From contig JAVTVY010016045.1 of NCBI GenBank assembly GCA_036873755.1, forward strand, positions 1 through 64,000: a stretch of DNA of 64,000 nt, written 5' to 3'. Both the position numbers and the translations under genes were made by a program. The notes under the pieces are model-generated. The model was not told the origin of the DNA. It did not search any database and saw only the letters and a list, made by a program, of their open reading frames with translations. Positions 51,600 through 60,976 of this stretch are shown one piece after another; positions within the stretch are counted from its first letter, which is position 1; each line of letters begins with the position of its first letter. This DNA comes from Hanleya hanleyi (taxonomy: Eukaryota; Mollusca; Polyplacophora; Lepidopleurida; Hanleyidae).

Positions 51600-53460
51600 C
51601 CTGTTCATGTCAGCCAATCCTTGACAGTTCATCAACACTATGCTTACTGTGTCAGTGCTTCTTTGTTGTAATTAGGTGTCGTTAATGAACGAGAATATTA
51701 ATGTGTACATCATTGAAGCTTGACCGAGTGGGTTAAAAATAATATAAAATTCAATCCATATAATATAGATAGTATAACATATCACTTCTTCATTTAGCTT
51801 TTATATAAGCACCTGAAAGTTCTTACATCTTACATTTCTCGCACTGTCACACGTATATACCCTACACCATAAAAGTATAATTGAGTCAACAAGACTGGAC
51901 TTGAGGCTAATATTCCCCCCAGTGATAGATATGCCTCCAAACAAACTCTTACTTCCTATACATATGATACGAGAGAAAAGTTACTTTTAACAGATACGGT
52001 TAACCTTTCTGTTGTGAGAAAATAAGAGATTTAGTATCATATAATTCCGTTCACTGTTAGAAAGTTGAAATTTAATAGCACAATAGTGATTCTTGTGATG
52101 CATAGGTAAATGTGTTGCCCAGGTGAATCCACGCGTATGTTGGAGTACCCGCTCAAGCTGCGGACCACTCTCCGAGAAACACCCCCCCCCCCCCCTAATT
52201 TAGAAAATAAACTTCATATATAGATAATGTCTAGAATCTAGGCCCCTAAAATCGGCTAACAGTACAGCCAAGATGGAAGTCAAGAAGTAGCATAAAAGGC
52301 AATGAGAAATGTTGCGCATTTAGTCTGCGTAAATGCCAGTCACTCATTGAACATGTTGAATGTCAGATTACCAATACATGTTTTATAAAAGGTTACTTCG
52401 CGATATCGTGCAGTTGCATATGGATATCCATGTCTCAGTTATCTCAGAAATCTTGGTTTATAAGCACATGAAGCCGTAGACAGATTTGGTTGAATAATTC
52501 AATGTTTATTCCATAATTCCTAACTTATTTGTATGTTTAGCTGTGCTGGGTGGCAGTTACGTTGTTAGAAGAGCCTGTTGGCCCCAGTCCGGGATACTAT
52601 ACATCTTGTAGACATAAGCAAGGAAATTATCGTATTAGGTGTATGCTTATATAAACAACATAAATCTTGATGCATGGCCGTGTCTTATTCCATTTATCAG
52701 ATGTCTATCGGTGTACCGTGATAGATGAGAGGGCTAGCTCGATATGAAATCAATCCCTGTCTACATGTCTGCACTATTCCTCAAAATAATGCATGCACAT
52801 TTTGACGTATCTAACCATCTCCTCTGTACTTGTCAAATCCCAATTTTCACAGGAGGAATTCTGAAAATATTCTATCGTTTAACGTTAAACTTGCCGCGGT
52901 ATACAGAGACACGGACACCAGATTATTTCTTTCATTTCCCCCGATTGATATCTTGGATGAGTCAACTGTCAGTTGGTACAGACCGGACAGACGGGTCTCA
53001 GACTAAACTTGTCACTCTTATTAAACACACATAGCACACGTCTTTCAGTGAAACTCATTAATTCGTCTATATTTCATCGTTTAATATATCTCACATATAT
53101 CTGCCTTTCTTGCACATTTGATACCGGCTTTTCTCCTCCTTTACCCTCGATGTCAATTCTGGTAGAATTCAAACTTTGGCGATTTTATGAATCACGAATG
53201 TCTAATAGGATGATCCGTTGGTTTTATTGCCGACGGGCGGTGATTCTCTCCGGATACTCCGGCTTCCTCCACCAACTAAACTGGCTGTCATCATATGTGT
53301 GACATTAATCCAACCCCCCCACCCCCCCGTTTGTTTTACATCTAAATCGTGTATTATCCTGCACACATTTATATGCTGGCTTCACAAAAGGATTTATCAC
53401 CAGGATTTGAAATGAGCAATATTATGGTGGAATATTATATTTAAATAAAATCGAATATAC
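51600..53460. other. Anonymous non-coding DNA
   Basis: AT-rich with C runs near 52183 and 53324. No gene, RNA or repeat identified. Confidence 0.5.
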
Positions 53461-53504
53461 TTTCCACTTGGAGCATTGAGGGTGAGGGTGATGACGACAC
53501 ATCC

Positions 53505-53766
53505 GGCCGCCATGTGGGAGGTGGGAAAAGATGGCCGCCAAGATGTGGGAGGTGGGAAAAGATGGCCGCCATGTGGGAGGTGGGAAAAGATGGCCGCCAT
53601 GTGGGAGGTGGGAAAAGATGGCCGCCATGTGGGAGGTGGGAAAAGATGGCCGCCATGTGGGAGGTGGGAAAAGATGGCCGCCATGTGGGAGGTGGGAAAA
53701 GATGGCCGCCATGTGGGAGGTGGGAAAAGATGGCCGCCATGTGGGAGGTGGGAAAAGATGGCCGCC
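53505..53766. repeat. 28-bp GGCCGCCATGTGGGAGGTGG array
   Basis: Nine copies of GGCCGCCATGTGGGAGGTGG + GAAAAGAT, nearly identical. The reverse strand reads ATGGCGGCCATCTT, close to the YY1 consensus. It abuts the possible left end of element C (AGTAGTAAAATG at 53767). All frames are open; these are not genes. Confidence 0.9.
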
Positions 53767-53837
53767 AGTAGTAAAATGTATAAAAGGAGTCTATTTTTAG
53801 GGAAAGGGGTGTATTCAATCTGACTTACCTGACCTGA

Positions 53838-53905
53838 CTTGATCAGCCAGCCAGCCAGCCCGCCAGCCCTCCTACCTGCCTGCCTTCCTGTCTGCCTGCC
53901 TGCAT
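53838..53905. repeat. CCAG/CCTG microsatellite
   Basis: Degenerate tetranucleotide tract (GCCAGCCAGCCAGCC, then CCTGCCTGCCTTCCTGTCTG). Confidence 0.8.
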
Positions 53906-53959
53906 TCTGCCTGTGTGGAATGCATGTCCTGACTTGGTTCTGGGTTTTTTCCATCACGG

Positions 53960-54567
53960 TTGTGCGCAGGTGTATGACGTCACTTCCGGTCTGCGTGAAT
54001 CGGGCGTGACCTGGGACTATGGGATGCATGTACTCACTTGGTTCTGGGGTTTTTCCCTCACGGGGAGGTCACGTGATCAGTTCAAGGTCATATCCATTTT
54101 TATCGATATGTCAACTCCACACCCAGTCCATTAAATGCTCCTTCACCTATGCTTCAATTTGATACCTCACTCGACCTGTGGTGTGAGTGAGTGCAAGAAT
54201 GTATTCATCCGCGGTGATGCAGTCATGTCTGGCGGTGATTCGGTCTCGGGAAAAAGCTCCCTTGCCCAATGCCTACGGACTTTACCGAAGATACACGGAC
54301 TTTAACGAAAAGACACGGACGTACACGAAAAGACGCGAAGGTGAACGCCATTGTGGGAAACCTCCCACAGACAGGTCAGTACATGCATTTCTATGTTGTT
54401 CACGCATAATAAAAGGATTGATCTGTAATCTGTGTTGTTGTTGTTGCTCCCTTTTTTTTTTGGACTAACCCATCAGAATAGTACGTATCACGGACTATAC
54501 CCGTAGAGCTACATCTGGTCTATAAAACACGTCCCTCTGGATCCCACACCTTCATTTCTACAGAGCC
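53960..54567 (+). promoter_or_regulatory. Left regulatory region of element C
   Basis: TGACGTCACTTCCGG (ETS-CRE composite, near 53975), GGTCACGTGATC (E-box, near 54068), CCGCGGTGATGCAGTC words shared with A and B, an orphan poly(A) signal, and the TATA box GTCTATAAAACACG near 54517, 50 bp before the first gene. Confidence 0.65.
54405..54450 (+). terminator. Orphan plus-strand poly(A) signal (C)
   Basis: ATAATAAAAGGATTGATCTG with TTGTTGTTGTTGCTCC; matches 10029-10073 and the B zinc-finger 3' end. No plus-strand gene precedes it. Confidence 0.6.
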
Positions 54568-54894
54568 ATGGCGGAGACCCAGCCCCATGCGACTCGCATT
54601 TTACAGTATGCCACCGTGGTGAATTCATTCACGGGTTACCGAGCAGTGGTCCGGTCCATGTTTGCAGATGGCGACGACAACGAGGGACGACGCCAGATCC
54701 TGAACGAGTTCACAGAAGCGGTCCTCCACAGAGTGCACTCGATGGAGAGGCGTGCCATCACTCACCACTACTGGACTATGACAGCCATCCTTGATGCTCG
54801 GGCTATGGACCACGAGCGCTCACGCCGCAACCAGCACCGGCTGGTTGGCCTCATACTAGTCTGTGCCCTATTCACCCTGGCGCTGTGGTATTGA
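54568..54894 (+). CDS. Small Polinton protein, unknown function (C)
   Basis: 108 codons, ortholog of 10210-10536. The start MAETQPHATRILQ follows a TATA box by ~50 bp. The C-terminal RLVGLILVCALFTLALWY is more clearly hydrophobic than in A and would make a single membrane helix, suggesting a tail-anchored protein. Middle region charged (FADGDDNEGRRQIL). Family not recognised. Confidence 0.7.
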   Translation: MAETQPHATRILQYATVVNSFTGYRAVVRSMFADGDDNEGRRQILNEFTEAVLHRVHSMERRAITHHYWTMTAILDARAMDHERSRRNQHRLVGLILVCALFTLALWY

Positions 54895-54956
54895 CACTAT
54901 AAATACCAGGGTCAGACAGAGTGTGTGTCATTCACCGTTCGACATTTGGACCAAGC

Positions 54957-55619
54957 ATGTCATCCGTCCTACGAGCCATCCTCCCCCTTACACCTTACCA
55001 GGTGGGATTATACGTTTATGAAGATTATGTGACTCTGGTGGAAGATAGTGGCGGGGATTGGAGGGCGTCCCCTGAGACTTTATCGAATACGGTGACACTA
55101 CAGCGTGATGGGTGGACTAAGTTTAAACGGGTGTTGAGCGGGGAGTTAGACGGACACCTGATCCACCTGGACAAGGCCAACTACGTATACCATACTGCGC
55201 TCTACCCACGGGTGGGACGCTACCAAGAGCCGGCTCGAAGTTTCCTCCTAACTCCCTCTCTGTGGTCAGCCTTGGAGAAAATAGGCCCTCTGGTGGACCA
55301 GTTATTTATACCCGACGATCGATCACCCCACCAATTGGCATGGGCTCATGCTATCGAACACGCACTAGATGAACCTAATGAAAAAAAAGCGGATGGAGAA
55401 AATACTATATGTATAGAATGCGCAGAGGCTGGAATGACAGTGTCACCTCATGAAGCCACCCACACACACATGACGGGCCAGAACGATGAAGAAGAAGAAA
55501 AAATCCGTGATGAAGCCGCGGGGCCAATGGCTGAACCCCATGAACAACTACATGAACCCGACGACGATGCCATTGATTACCCCGCTAGACTCAGTCAGCC
55601 CAATGACATGACCACCTGA
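54957..55619 (+). CDS. Polinton accessory protein, paralog 1 (weak PC4/p15-like) (C)
   Basis: 220 residues; start MSSVLRAILPLT at 54957, ~55 bp after CTATAAATACCAGG. It shares LTPYQVGLYVYEDYVTLVED and RDGWTKFKRVLSGELDGHLI with its tandem paralog. It has a longer acidic C-terminal tail than A (NDEEEEKIRDEAAG). It ends DMTT because a CGA in A is TGA here, trimming eight residues. Nucleic-acid binding is only suggested. Confidence 0.65.
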   Translation: MSSVLRAILPLTPYQVGLYVYEDYVTLVEDSGGDWRASPETLSNTVTLQRDGWTKFKRVLSGELDGHLIHLDKANYVYHTALYPRVGRYQEPARSFLLTPSLWSALEKIGPLVDQLFIPDDRSPHQLAWAHAIEHALDEPNEKKADGENTICIECAEAGMTVSPHEATHTHMTGQNDEEEEKIRDEAAGPMAEPHEQLHEPDDDAIDYPARLSQPNDMTT

Positions 55620-55691
55620 TCCTTTGATCTCACGGGGTTCTCCCTATAAATACGAGAGACAGTGAAATCTGGTACCATTCACGTACTGACC

Positions 55692-56156
55692 ATGACGGAG
55701 CATATAGTACTGGCGTATTTCAGCTTGACCCCCGAGGTTTTCCTGCACGTGTATGCGGATAAGGTCGATATCATGGAGGAGGTGGTGGGAGACACGGACC
55801 CTACACAACCGTGCCCGGCTCACATTCGTCTGTCCCGGGAGGGCTGGACCAAATTCAAACGGGTGTTGTCTGGTGAACTGGACGGCGACCTCATCCACTT
55901 GTGTCACGATGTGTACATCCGACGCGGCCCTTTCTTTGCTCAATTGGCTCGGCTAGATGGAGGTACAGTGCATTTTACCCTTCACCCTGATCTATGGTCT
56001 GCATTGGAAGATGCCGTGGTGGATGTGGATGAAGTGCTTATCAAGCGGTCATCAGACGAGTTGGACTGGTCATTGACCATGGCCACTGTGGAAGTCCACG
56101 AAGAAAATCAGAAAGAAACTCAGGCCCAAGATATACCCGTTATAAATAAACGATAG
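55692..56156 (+). CDS. Polinton accessory protein, paralog 2 (weak PC4/p15-like) (C)
   Basis: 154 residues; start MTEHIVLAYFSLT, 45 bp after CTATAAATACGAG, which overlies the trimmed end of paralog 1. Intact version of the broken A gene: SLTPEVFLHVYADKVDIMEE, RLSREGWTKFKRVLSGELDG, YIRRGPFFAQLARL, then acidic DEVLIKRSSDELDW. The end (PVINKR) overlaps the integrase TATA box. Confidence 0.7.
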   Translation: MTEHIVLAYFSLTPEVFLHVYADKVDIMEEVVGDTDPTQPCPAHIRLSREGWTKFKRVLSGELDGDLIHLCHDVYIRRGPFFAQLARLDGGTVHFTLHPDLWSALEDAVVDVDEVLIKRSSDELDWSLTMATVEVHEENQKETQAQDIPVINKR

Positions 56157-56184
56157 AGCCAGGGTCCATCATCATTTTGTCACC

Positions 56185-57258
56185 ATGAAGCGCTGGGAGA
56201 AGGTGTTGGATAACTTATACTACAGTCCCGACAGTCCGGCAGCCTATAGTGCATTGTCGGCTCTCTATCGAGCGGCCAAACCCCAGGGGGTACAACGTGC
56301 CCAAGTCCGAGATTGGTTAAGAAGACAAGACACCTATACCTTACATCGATCTGTCCGTCGCCATTTTCTACGGAACCGGGTCATCGTGGGAGGAATAGAT
56401 GCCCAGTGGCAAGCGGATTTGGTGGATATGAGCGCCTTTGCCAAACACAACGATGAGAATCGGTATATCTTGACGTGCATCGATATCCTATCCAAGTATG
56501 CGTGGGTGGTACCCATCCGGACGAAAACGGGGGCAAATCTCATAGCGGCGTTCAAAGACATCTTCAAGACCGGGCGCAAACCTTTGTATTTGCAAACCGA
56601 CGAAGGCACGGAATTCCTCAACAGACCGTTCCAAGCCTTTCTCAAGAAACAGAAGGTGTTTTTCTTCCATACGTACAACGAGACCAAGGCTTCCGTGGTG
56701 GAGAGGTTCAACAGGACATTCAAAGGCCGCATGTATAAATATTTCACCTATAAGAATACAAGGCGGTACATCGATGTTCTCCCGAAACTGGTGAAGGGTT
56801 ACAATCGAGCCTATCATCGAAGTATAGAGAGAGCCCCCATTACCGTGACCCAACGCAATGAAGCCCAAGTCCGGCGTGTCTTGTACCCCAGGCCATCGCA
56901 GCGAACGACGAAGGCGGTGTACAAGGTCGGCGACCCTGTACGGATCAGTAAAGTCAAGGGCAAGTTCGAGAAAAGTTACTTGCCCAACTGGAGCGATGAG
57001 CACTTCCTGATTAAACGGCGCCTACCCCGACAGCGGCGAGTCTATGAACTGGAAGATCTCCAAGGCGAAACGTTGCTGGGGACGTTTTACGACACGGAAT
57101 TACAGCCTGTTGTAAAAACACAGCAAGACTACTACACGGTGGAGCAGATTTTGAAAACGGAACGTCGACGTGGCAAACTGTTTCATTTCGTAAAATGGCA
57201 AGGCTGGCCCAGTTCCTTCAATTCCTGGGTCGCTGCCAACCAGGTGAAACGACTATAA
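56185..57258 (+). CDS. int: Polinton integrase with chromodomain (C)
   Basis: 357 residues, fully open; TATA box TATAAATAAACG ~45 bp upstream. Retroviral-type DDE integrase that inserts element DNA and generates 6-bp duplications. Catalytic residues: D78 (QWQADLVDM), D139 (LQTDEGTEF), E173 (VVERFNRTFK), spacing close to D-D-35-E. Residues ~225-300 are a basic DNA-binding region (KVGDPVRISKVKGKFEKSY). The C-terminal chromodomain (YYTVEQILKTERRRG, FVKWQGWPSSFNSW, residues ~318-352) may target modified chromatin. Stop overlaps the next TATA box. Confidence 0.95.
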   Translation: MKRWEKVLDNLYYSPDSPAAYSALSALYRAAKPQGVQRAQVRDWLRRQDTYTLHRSVRRHFLRNRVIVGGIDAQWQADLVDMSAFAKHNDENRYILTCIDILSKYAWVVPIRTKTGANLIAAFKDIFKTGRKPLYLQTDEGTEFLNRPFQAFLKKQKVFFFHTYNETKASVVERFNRTFKGRMYKYFTYKNTRRYIDVLPKLVKGYNRAYHRSIERAPITVTQRNEAQVRRVLYPRPSQRTTKAVYKVGDPVRISKVKGKFEKSYLPNWSDEHFLIKRRLPRQRRVYELEDLQGETLLGTFYDTELQPVVKTQQDYYTVEQILKTERRRGKLFHFVKWQGWPSSFNSWVAANQVKRL

Positions 57259-57308
57259 AACCAGACACCACTGCCGTCCTCCTTCATTCCACGTCCGACC
57301 CCAGTGCT

Positions 57309-57905
57309 ATGGACCAACAGCAGCTGCCTCCGAAGACAGCGTCTCGCAAAACGCGCAAAGCGCAAGTGGGCTTTGGGGTGCTATTGCTAACCCTGCTGAG
57401 TGTGTTGTACGGAGGTGTGTTTTACGACGTAGCCTATGTCAGTACGTTGCTTAACCAACTGAGAACACCAGCCATCAGTGAAACGGGTCTACAGAGAGCA
57501 CCAGTCGTATCGAGCCCAGTCACCACCACCACCACCACCACCACCACCACACCCTGTGTACAAGCCACGTCGAGCTCTACACCTACACCAAGTACATCCA
57601 CTACGTCTCAACACCTACCGGATTTCATCCCTCACAGTGAACCGACAACGACGACGACCACCCACGTTGTACCCACCCCCAGCACCATCTCTGAACGTGA
57701 ACAGACAACGACGACCAACGTTGTACCCGCCACCACTCCAGTTCACTCGTACGAAATTTACAAGAGCGTGTTACCACGACAACGGATACACCTCAAACCA
57801 TGGACCCTCGGTGGCAGCATCCCTTCACCTGCGTCATCGCAGGACCGACGGGTTCCGGCAAAACGCACTTCGTCAGGAAGCTCCTTCAACACGCCGACAG
57901 CATGA
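57309..57905 (+). CDS. Single-pass membrane protein with Thr-rich stalk (C)
   Basis: 198 residues; start MDQQQLPPKTASRKTRKAQ at 57309, ~55 bp after CTATAAAACC. One hydrophobic helix (VGFGVLLLTLLSVLYGGVF) follows the basic N-terminus, so a cytosolic N-terminus and exposed C-terminus are expected. The next ~110 residues are Thr/Pro/Ser-rich with TTTTTTTTT runs, potentially O-glycosylated. The C-terminus overlaps the ATPase gene by 106 bp and is basic. A role in the virion envelope, entry or egress is speculative; no family recognised. Confidence 0.7.
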   Translation: MDQQQLPPKTASRKTRKAQVGFGVLLLTLLSVLYGGVFYDVAYVSTLLNQLRTPAISETGLQRAPVVSSPVTTTTTTTTTTPCVQATSSSTPTPSTSTTSQHLPDFIPHSEPTTTTTTHVVPTPSTISEREQTTTTNVVPATTPVHSYEIYKSVLPRQRIHLKPWTLGGSIPSPASSQDRRVPAKRTSSGSSFNTPTA

Positions 57906-58408
57906 TCACTCCACCCATTGCCCGAGTCGTGTGGTGTTATGGAGAATGGCAGACAGCGTATGCAGCAATGCCCCACATCACGTTCGTGGAAGGCCTACCC
58001 AACCTGGCCGATTTGGAACCCGACACCTTGGTGGTTCTGGATGATCTCATGGCGGAGACGGATGCACGGGTCACCCAACTCTTTACCAAAGGCAGCCATC
58101 ACCGACGGCTCAGCATCATCTACATTGTGCAGAATTTGTTCAGTAAAAACAAAGAACATCGGAATATCAGCTTAAATGCCCACTACCTGGTGGTCTTCAA
58201 AACCCCGAGAGATACCACTCAACTGCTGCACCTGGCGAGACAGATGTATCCCGGCCGCACACCGTTTGCGTTGGAAGCCTTCAAAGATGCCACAACCCCT
58301 CAGCACGGGTATATGCTCTTCGACCTCAAGCAAGCCACCCCCGACCACCTTCGACTACGGACCGGCATCTTTCCCGGAGAGACCCACCACGTGTACATGC
58401 AAAAATAA
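57800..58408 (+). CDS. A32-type genome packaging ATPase (C)
   Basis: 202 residues. Walker A GPTGSGKT (15-22), Walker B LVVLDD (77-82) with both acidic residues, sensor-like IIYIVQN (106-112). FtsK/HerA-A32 superfamily packaging motor acting at the capsid portal vertex. Start MDPRWQHPFT is internal to the upstream gene in another frame. Followed by the conserved 3' UTR motif and poly(A) signal. Confidence 0.93.
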   Translation: MDPRWQHPFTCVIAGPTGSGKTHFVRKLLQHADSMITPPIARVVWCYGEWQTAYAAMPHITFVEGLPNLADLEPDTLVVLDDLMAETDARVTQLFTKGSHHRRLSIIYIVQNLFSKNKEHRNISLNAHYLVVFKTPRDTTQLLHLARQMYPGRTPFALEAFKDATTPQHGYMLFDLKQATPDHLRLRTGIFPGETHHVYMQK

Positions 58409-58475
58409 TGTAAACACACCCACAGTGGCGCCTCCAGCTGGGGTCTGTGTGTTTGATGATGGGGAATAATAAAAA
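58409..58475 (+). terminator. Conserved 3' UTR motif and poly(A) signal (ATPase, C)
   Basis: GTAAACACACCCACAGTGG, CGCCTCCAGCTGGGGTCTG and GATGGGGAATAATAAAA; AATAAA at 58468-58473. Confidence 0.7.
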
Positions 58476-58559
58476 GAATGAATACCACAGCAGGGTTGAC
58501 TTTGTCTGTGAGGTGGATAAAAAGAGCAGAGTTGTGGGTTCTAGCATTGGTTGTACAGG

Positions 58560-58901
58560 ATGTCTGCGCGAGTACGGAAGCACGCTCCCACGCTCCGTGT
58601 ATTGAAGACGGCCCCACCCGAGTTAGTCCGAACCATTGTACGCGGTGCGGACCCTGACCTTGTACGCTGTCTGTGCGAGATCGGGTCCAACCTGTTAAAA
58701 GGCAACGTACCACTGACTCCGGCTCAGAAGACCAAGTTGGCCAAGCATAAGACAGGTCTCCGAACCCTAGTCCACAAGCGGGTCCCTCAAACACAAAAGA
58801 AAAAGGTGTTACAGAAAGGCGGCTTTCTCGGGGCCATCTTAGCACCGTTGGCTGCTTCCGTGTTGGGTCCAGTATTGGGTGGACTCTTCGGCCGACAATG
58901 A
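58560..58901 (+). CDS. Small Polinton virion-type protein (C)
   Basis: 113 residues, start MSARVRKHAPTLRV. LCEIGSNLLKGNVPLTPAQK, a basic middle (RVPQTQKKKVL), and the Gly-rich hydrophobic end KGGFLGAILAPLAASVLGPV. Ortholog of 15713-16054. Probably a minor virion component; the hydrophobic end might contact membrane. Confidence 0.78.
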   Translation: MSARVRKHAPTLRVLKTAPPELVRTIVRGADPDLVRCLCEIGSNLLKGNVPLTPAQKTKLAKHKTGLRTLVHKRVPQTQKKKVLQKGGFLGAILAPLAASVLGPVLGGLFGRQ

Positions 58902-58914
58902 ACCACACGAAAAA

Positions 58915-59744
58915 ATGGTCCTCGTCGAACCACGGTTCCTGCAAAACCTCCAATCACCCTACCCTGTCCCACCTACGGTGAAGACCATAAACAGCCTCGA
59001 TGGAGAGATGCAACAGATCTTAGAGAGACCGGGGTTAAGCGACAGTGAGAAGGTACAACGGTACAATGAGACGCTTCAACGGTACATGACGTTCATGGAC
59101 CAATACAAAACCCTGTCTACCCCAGCAACAGCAGCACCACCACCACCACCACCACCACCACCACGTGACAGACCGCTGACCTCAGCACCGCTCCAACAGC
59201 CGGGTGAGGTAGCTCCCACAGCCCCACAGTGGGTGGAAGACGAAGTGCTGAAGAGTGTACCTGCCTCGTTCAAGAAACAAGCTGGCCTGGTATTACAACG
59301 GATGAAACAGAATCCTAACATGACTTGGAATGATAAAGGCGAACTCGTGGTACAGAATCAGGTGGTCCCCGGCACCCACATGACGGATTTAGTGAATGAT
59401 CTGATGCGTCAACGCAGATCGCACACCGATCCTCGAGGATGGGAGGTCTTCGCTCAAGGCTTGAAAGACATGCATGTACCACAGGAATTGGTGGGGAACC
59501 CCACCGCTGGGCCTTTATGCAGCAAACCCAGCAATCACCGAGTGGCCCACTACCTTCTTGGGAAGTCGAATGGGAACCGGAGTCACCCCCCAAAACACCA
59601 CCACAACGGGCACTTTCTTTTCGCGCCTATAAAAAAACACCCTTGATCAAGACAACCCACATCTCCAGAGCCGTGACACGTAGCAAGTCACCGCGACGAA
59701 CACGACGCCGCACACAACCGCCCAAGGCGTGGAAGACCTATTAA
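58915..59744 (+). pseudogene. Conserved Polinton protein with WNDKGEL domain, one frameshift (C)
   Basis: Starts MVLVEPRFLQNLQSPYPV, 13 bp after the previous stop. N-terminal helical region, Pro run (TAAPPPPPPPPPR), then the conserved VLKSVPASFKKQAGLVLQRM, NMTWNDKGELVV, TDLVNDLMRQRRS and GWEVFAQ. One base is missing in an ACCCCA/CCCCAGC tract near 59500 relative to A, so the basic C-terminal part (to KAWKTY at 59744) is in another frame. Unlike A, the N-terminal half is open. Virion or DNA-associated role inferred from context. Confidence 0.78.
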
Positions 59745-59777
59745 AACCAACAGCAGCAGCAGGACAGCTCAGGCGCC

Positions 59778-60566
59778 ATGTCTTACCTGACCCTACCCAG
59801 TAACAGTTCGCTGGATGTGTTTCCTGACAACACCGTGGCCAAGTACGTCACCCAGTTACCGCAACCGCTACATTTACCTGGCCGGTGGGAATGTGCCCTC
59901 GTGGATATCCAATACCCTTACTCGTGGTACAACGTGCGAGCCAATGAAGTGTGGTACGAGGTCACCTACGAAGGCAAAAACACCCGACTCACCCTGCCCG
60001 AAGGCCAATACGATACCCCCAAAGAGTTCATGGGTGGGCTGTCAAGACTGATGCATGATAAGGCGCTACGGGTGGTGACGGATAGTGCAACACGCCTGAT
60101 AGCCTTGCGCTTCAAGAAAAACGTGTTCTTCGATGTCAACGTACACAACGACAAGGCACAGCTTACCGTCACCGATACCGTGAATGTGAAACTCAGTCCT
60201 ACACTACAGCAAATGCTGGGTTTCGATCTACAGACGTTCGCTGGTCCCAACCAACACCATGGCGAGATGCTGATGGATATGAAGTCGCGTATGTACGGAC
60301 TCTACGTCTACTCGGACGTGGTGGACAACCACATCGTGGGCGATATCAACACACCTCTGTTACGGGTGGTCCCCATTAAAAAGACGTATGGCGATCAAGT
60401 CACCCACAGTTTCACCCATATCATGTACTTGCCCGTACGACATACCGATATCAACACGATCACGGTGGATATAAGAGATGACACGGGACGAGCGGTGGCA
60501 TTCGAACGAGGAAAAGTGGTGCTGACACTACATTTTCGACAAGCACGTGCTCCCCACTTTGCATAA
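59778..60566 (+). CDS. Minor capsid (penton-like) protein (C)
   Basis: 262 residues. YLTLPSNSSLDVFPDNTVAK, LPGRWECALVDIQYPYSWYN, LQQMLGFDLQTFAGP and VVLTLHFRQ. Polinton PY/penton family, single jelly-roll, forming capsid vertices together with the double jelly-roll major capsid protein. Its TAA overlaps the next ATG by one base, as in A, suggesting coupled or polycistronic expression. Confidence 0.88.
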   Translation: MSYLTLPSNSSLDVFPDNTVAKYVTQLPQPLHLPGRWECALVDIQYPYSWYNVRANEVWYEVTYEGKNTRLTLPEGQYDTPKEFMGGLSRLMHDKALRVVTDSATRLIALRFKKNVFFDVNVHNDKAQLTVTDTVNVKLSPTLQQMLGFDLQTFAGPNQHHGEMLMDMKSRMYGLYVYSDVVDNHIVGDINTPLLRVVPIKKTYGDQVTHSFTHIMYLPVRHTDINTITVDIRDDTGRAVAFERGKVVLTLHFRQARAPHFA

Positions 60567-60973
60567 TGAAAGTACCTTACGAGTGCGATGCACGCAGCTA
60601 TACCGACTATTATGCCCAACAGGCCGGGGGCGGCTTTCCGGTCTTCAGCGGTGCACGCATGCAACGAGGACATGGACTGGGGAACATACTCGGCAGCATT
60701 GTGAAAACGTTCCTGCCCTTGGTGACGCGTGGGGTGAAAGCAATCGGCAAACAAGCGGTACGCAGTGGACTGCAAGTGGCCGGTGATGTCTTGTGGGGTA
60801 CGGCACCCCGACAAGCCTTGAAACGACGGGCCAAAGAAGCGGGAGGCGTCTTGGTGGCCAAAGCACAACGCACCGTAGGGAATAAAAGAGCTGCCCCACC
60901 GAGATCACGCACCAGTCGACGACCGACCCAGCGACGACGCACATCCAAGAAGACCCGGGATATCTTTTCTTAA
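60566..60973 (+). CDS. Basic virion protein with amphipathic segment (C)
   Basis: 135 residues. YYAQQAGGGFPVFSGARMQR, then NILGSIVKTFLPLVTRGVKA and LQVAGDVLWG, and an Arg/Lys tail (RTSRRPTQRRRTSKKTR). Ortholog of 17672-18076, with a stronger basic tail. Its architecture recalls adenovirus core/membrane-lytic minor proteins; this is an analogy only. Confidence 0.78.
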   Translation: MKVPYECDARSYTDYYAQQAGGGFPVFSGARMQRGHGLGNILGSIVKTFLPLVTRGVKAIGKQAVRSGLQVAGDVLWGTAPRQALKRRAKEAGGVLVAKAQRTVGNKRAAPPRSRTSRRPTQRRRTSKKTRDIFS

Positions 60974-60976
60974 AAC

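Noticed and set aside
53397..54029. 210-codon minus-strand frame
   Set aside because: It is mostly the 28-bp repeat; a shifting 28-codon peptide pattern without domain features.
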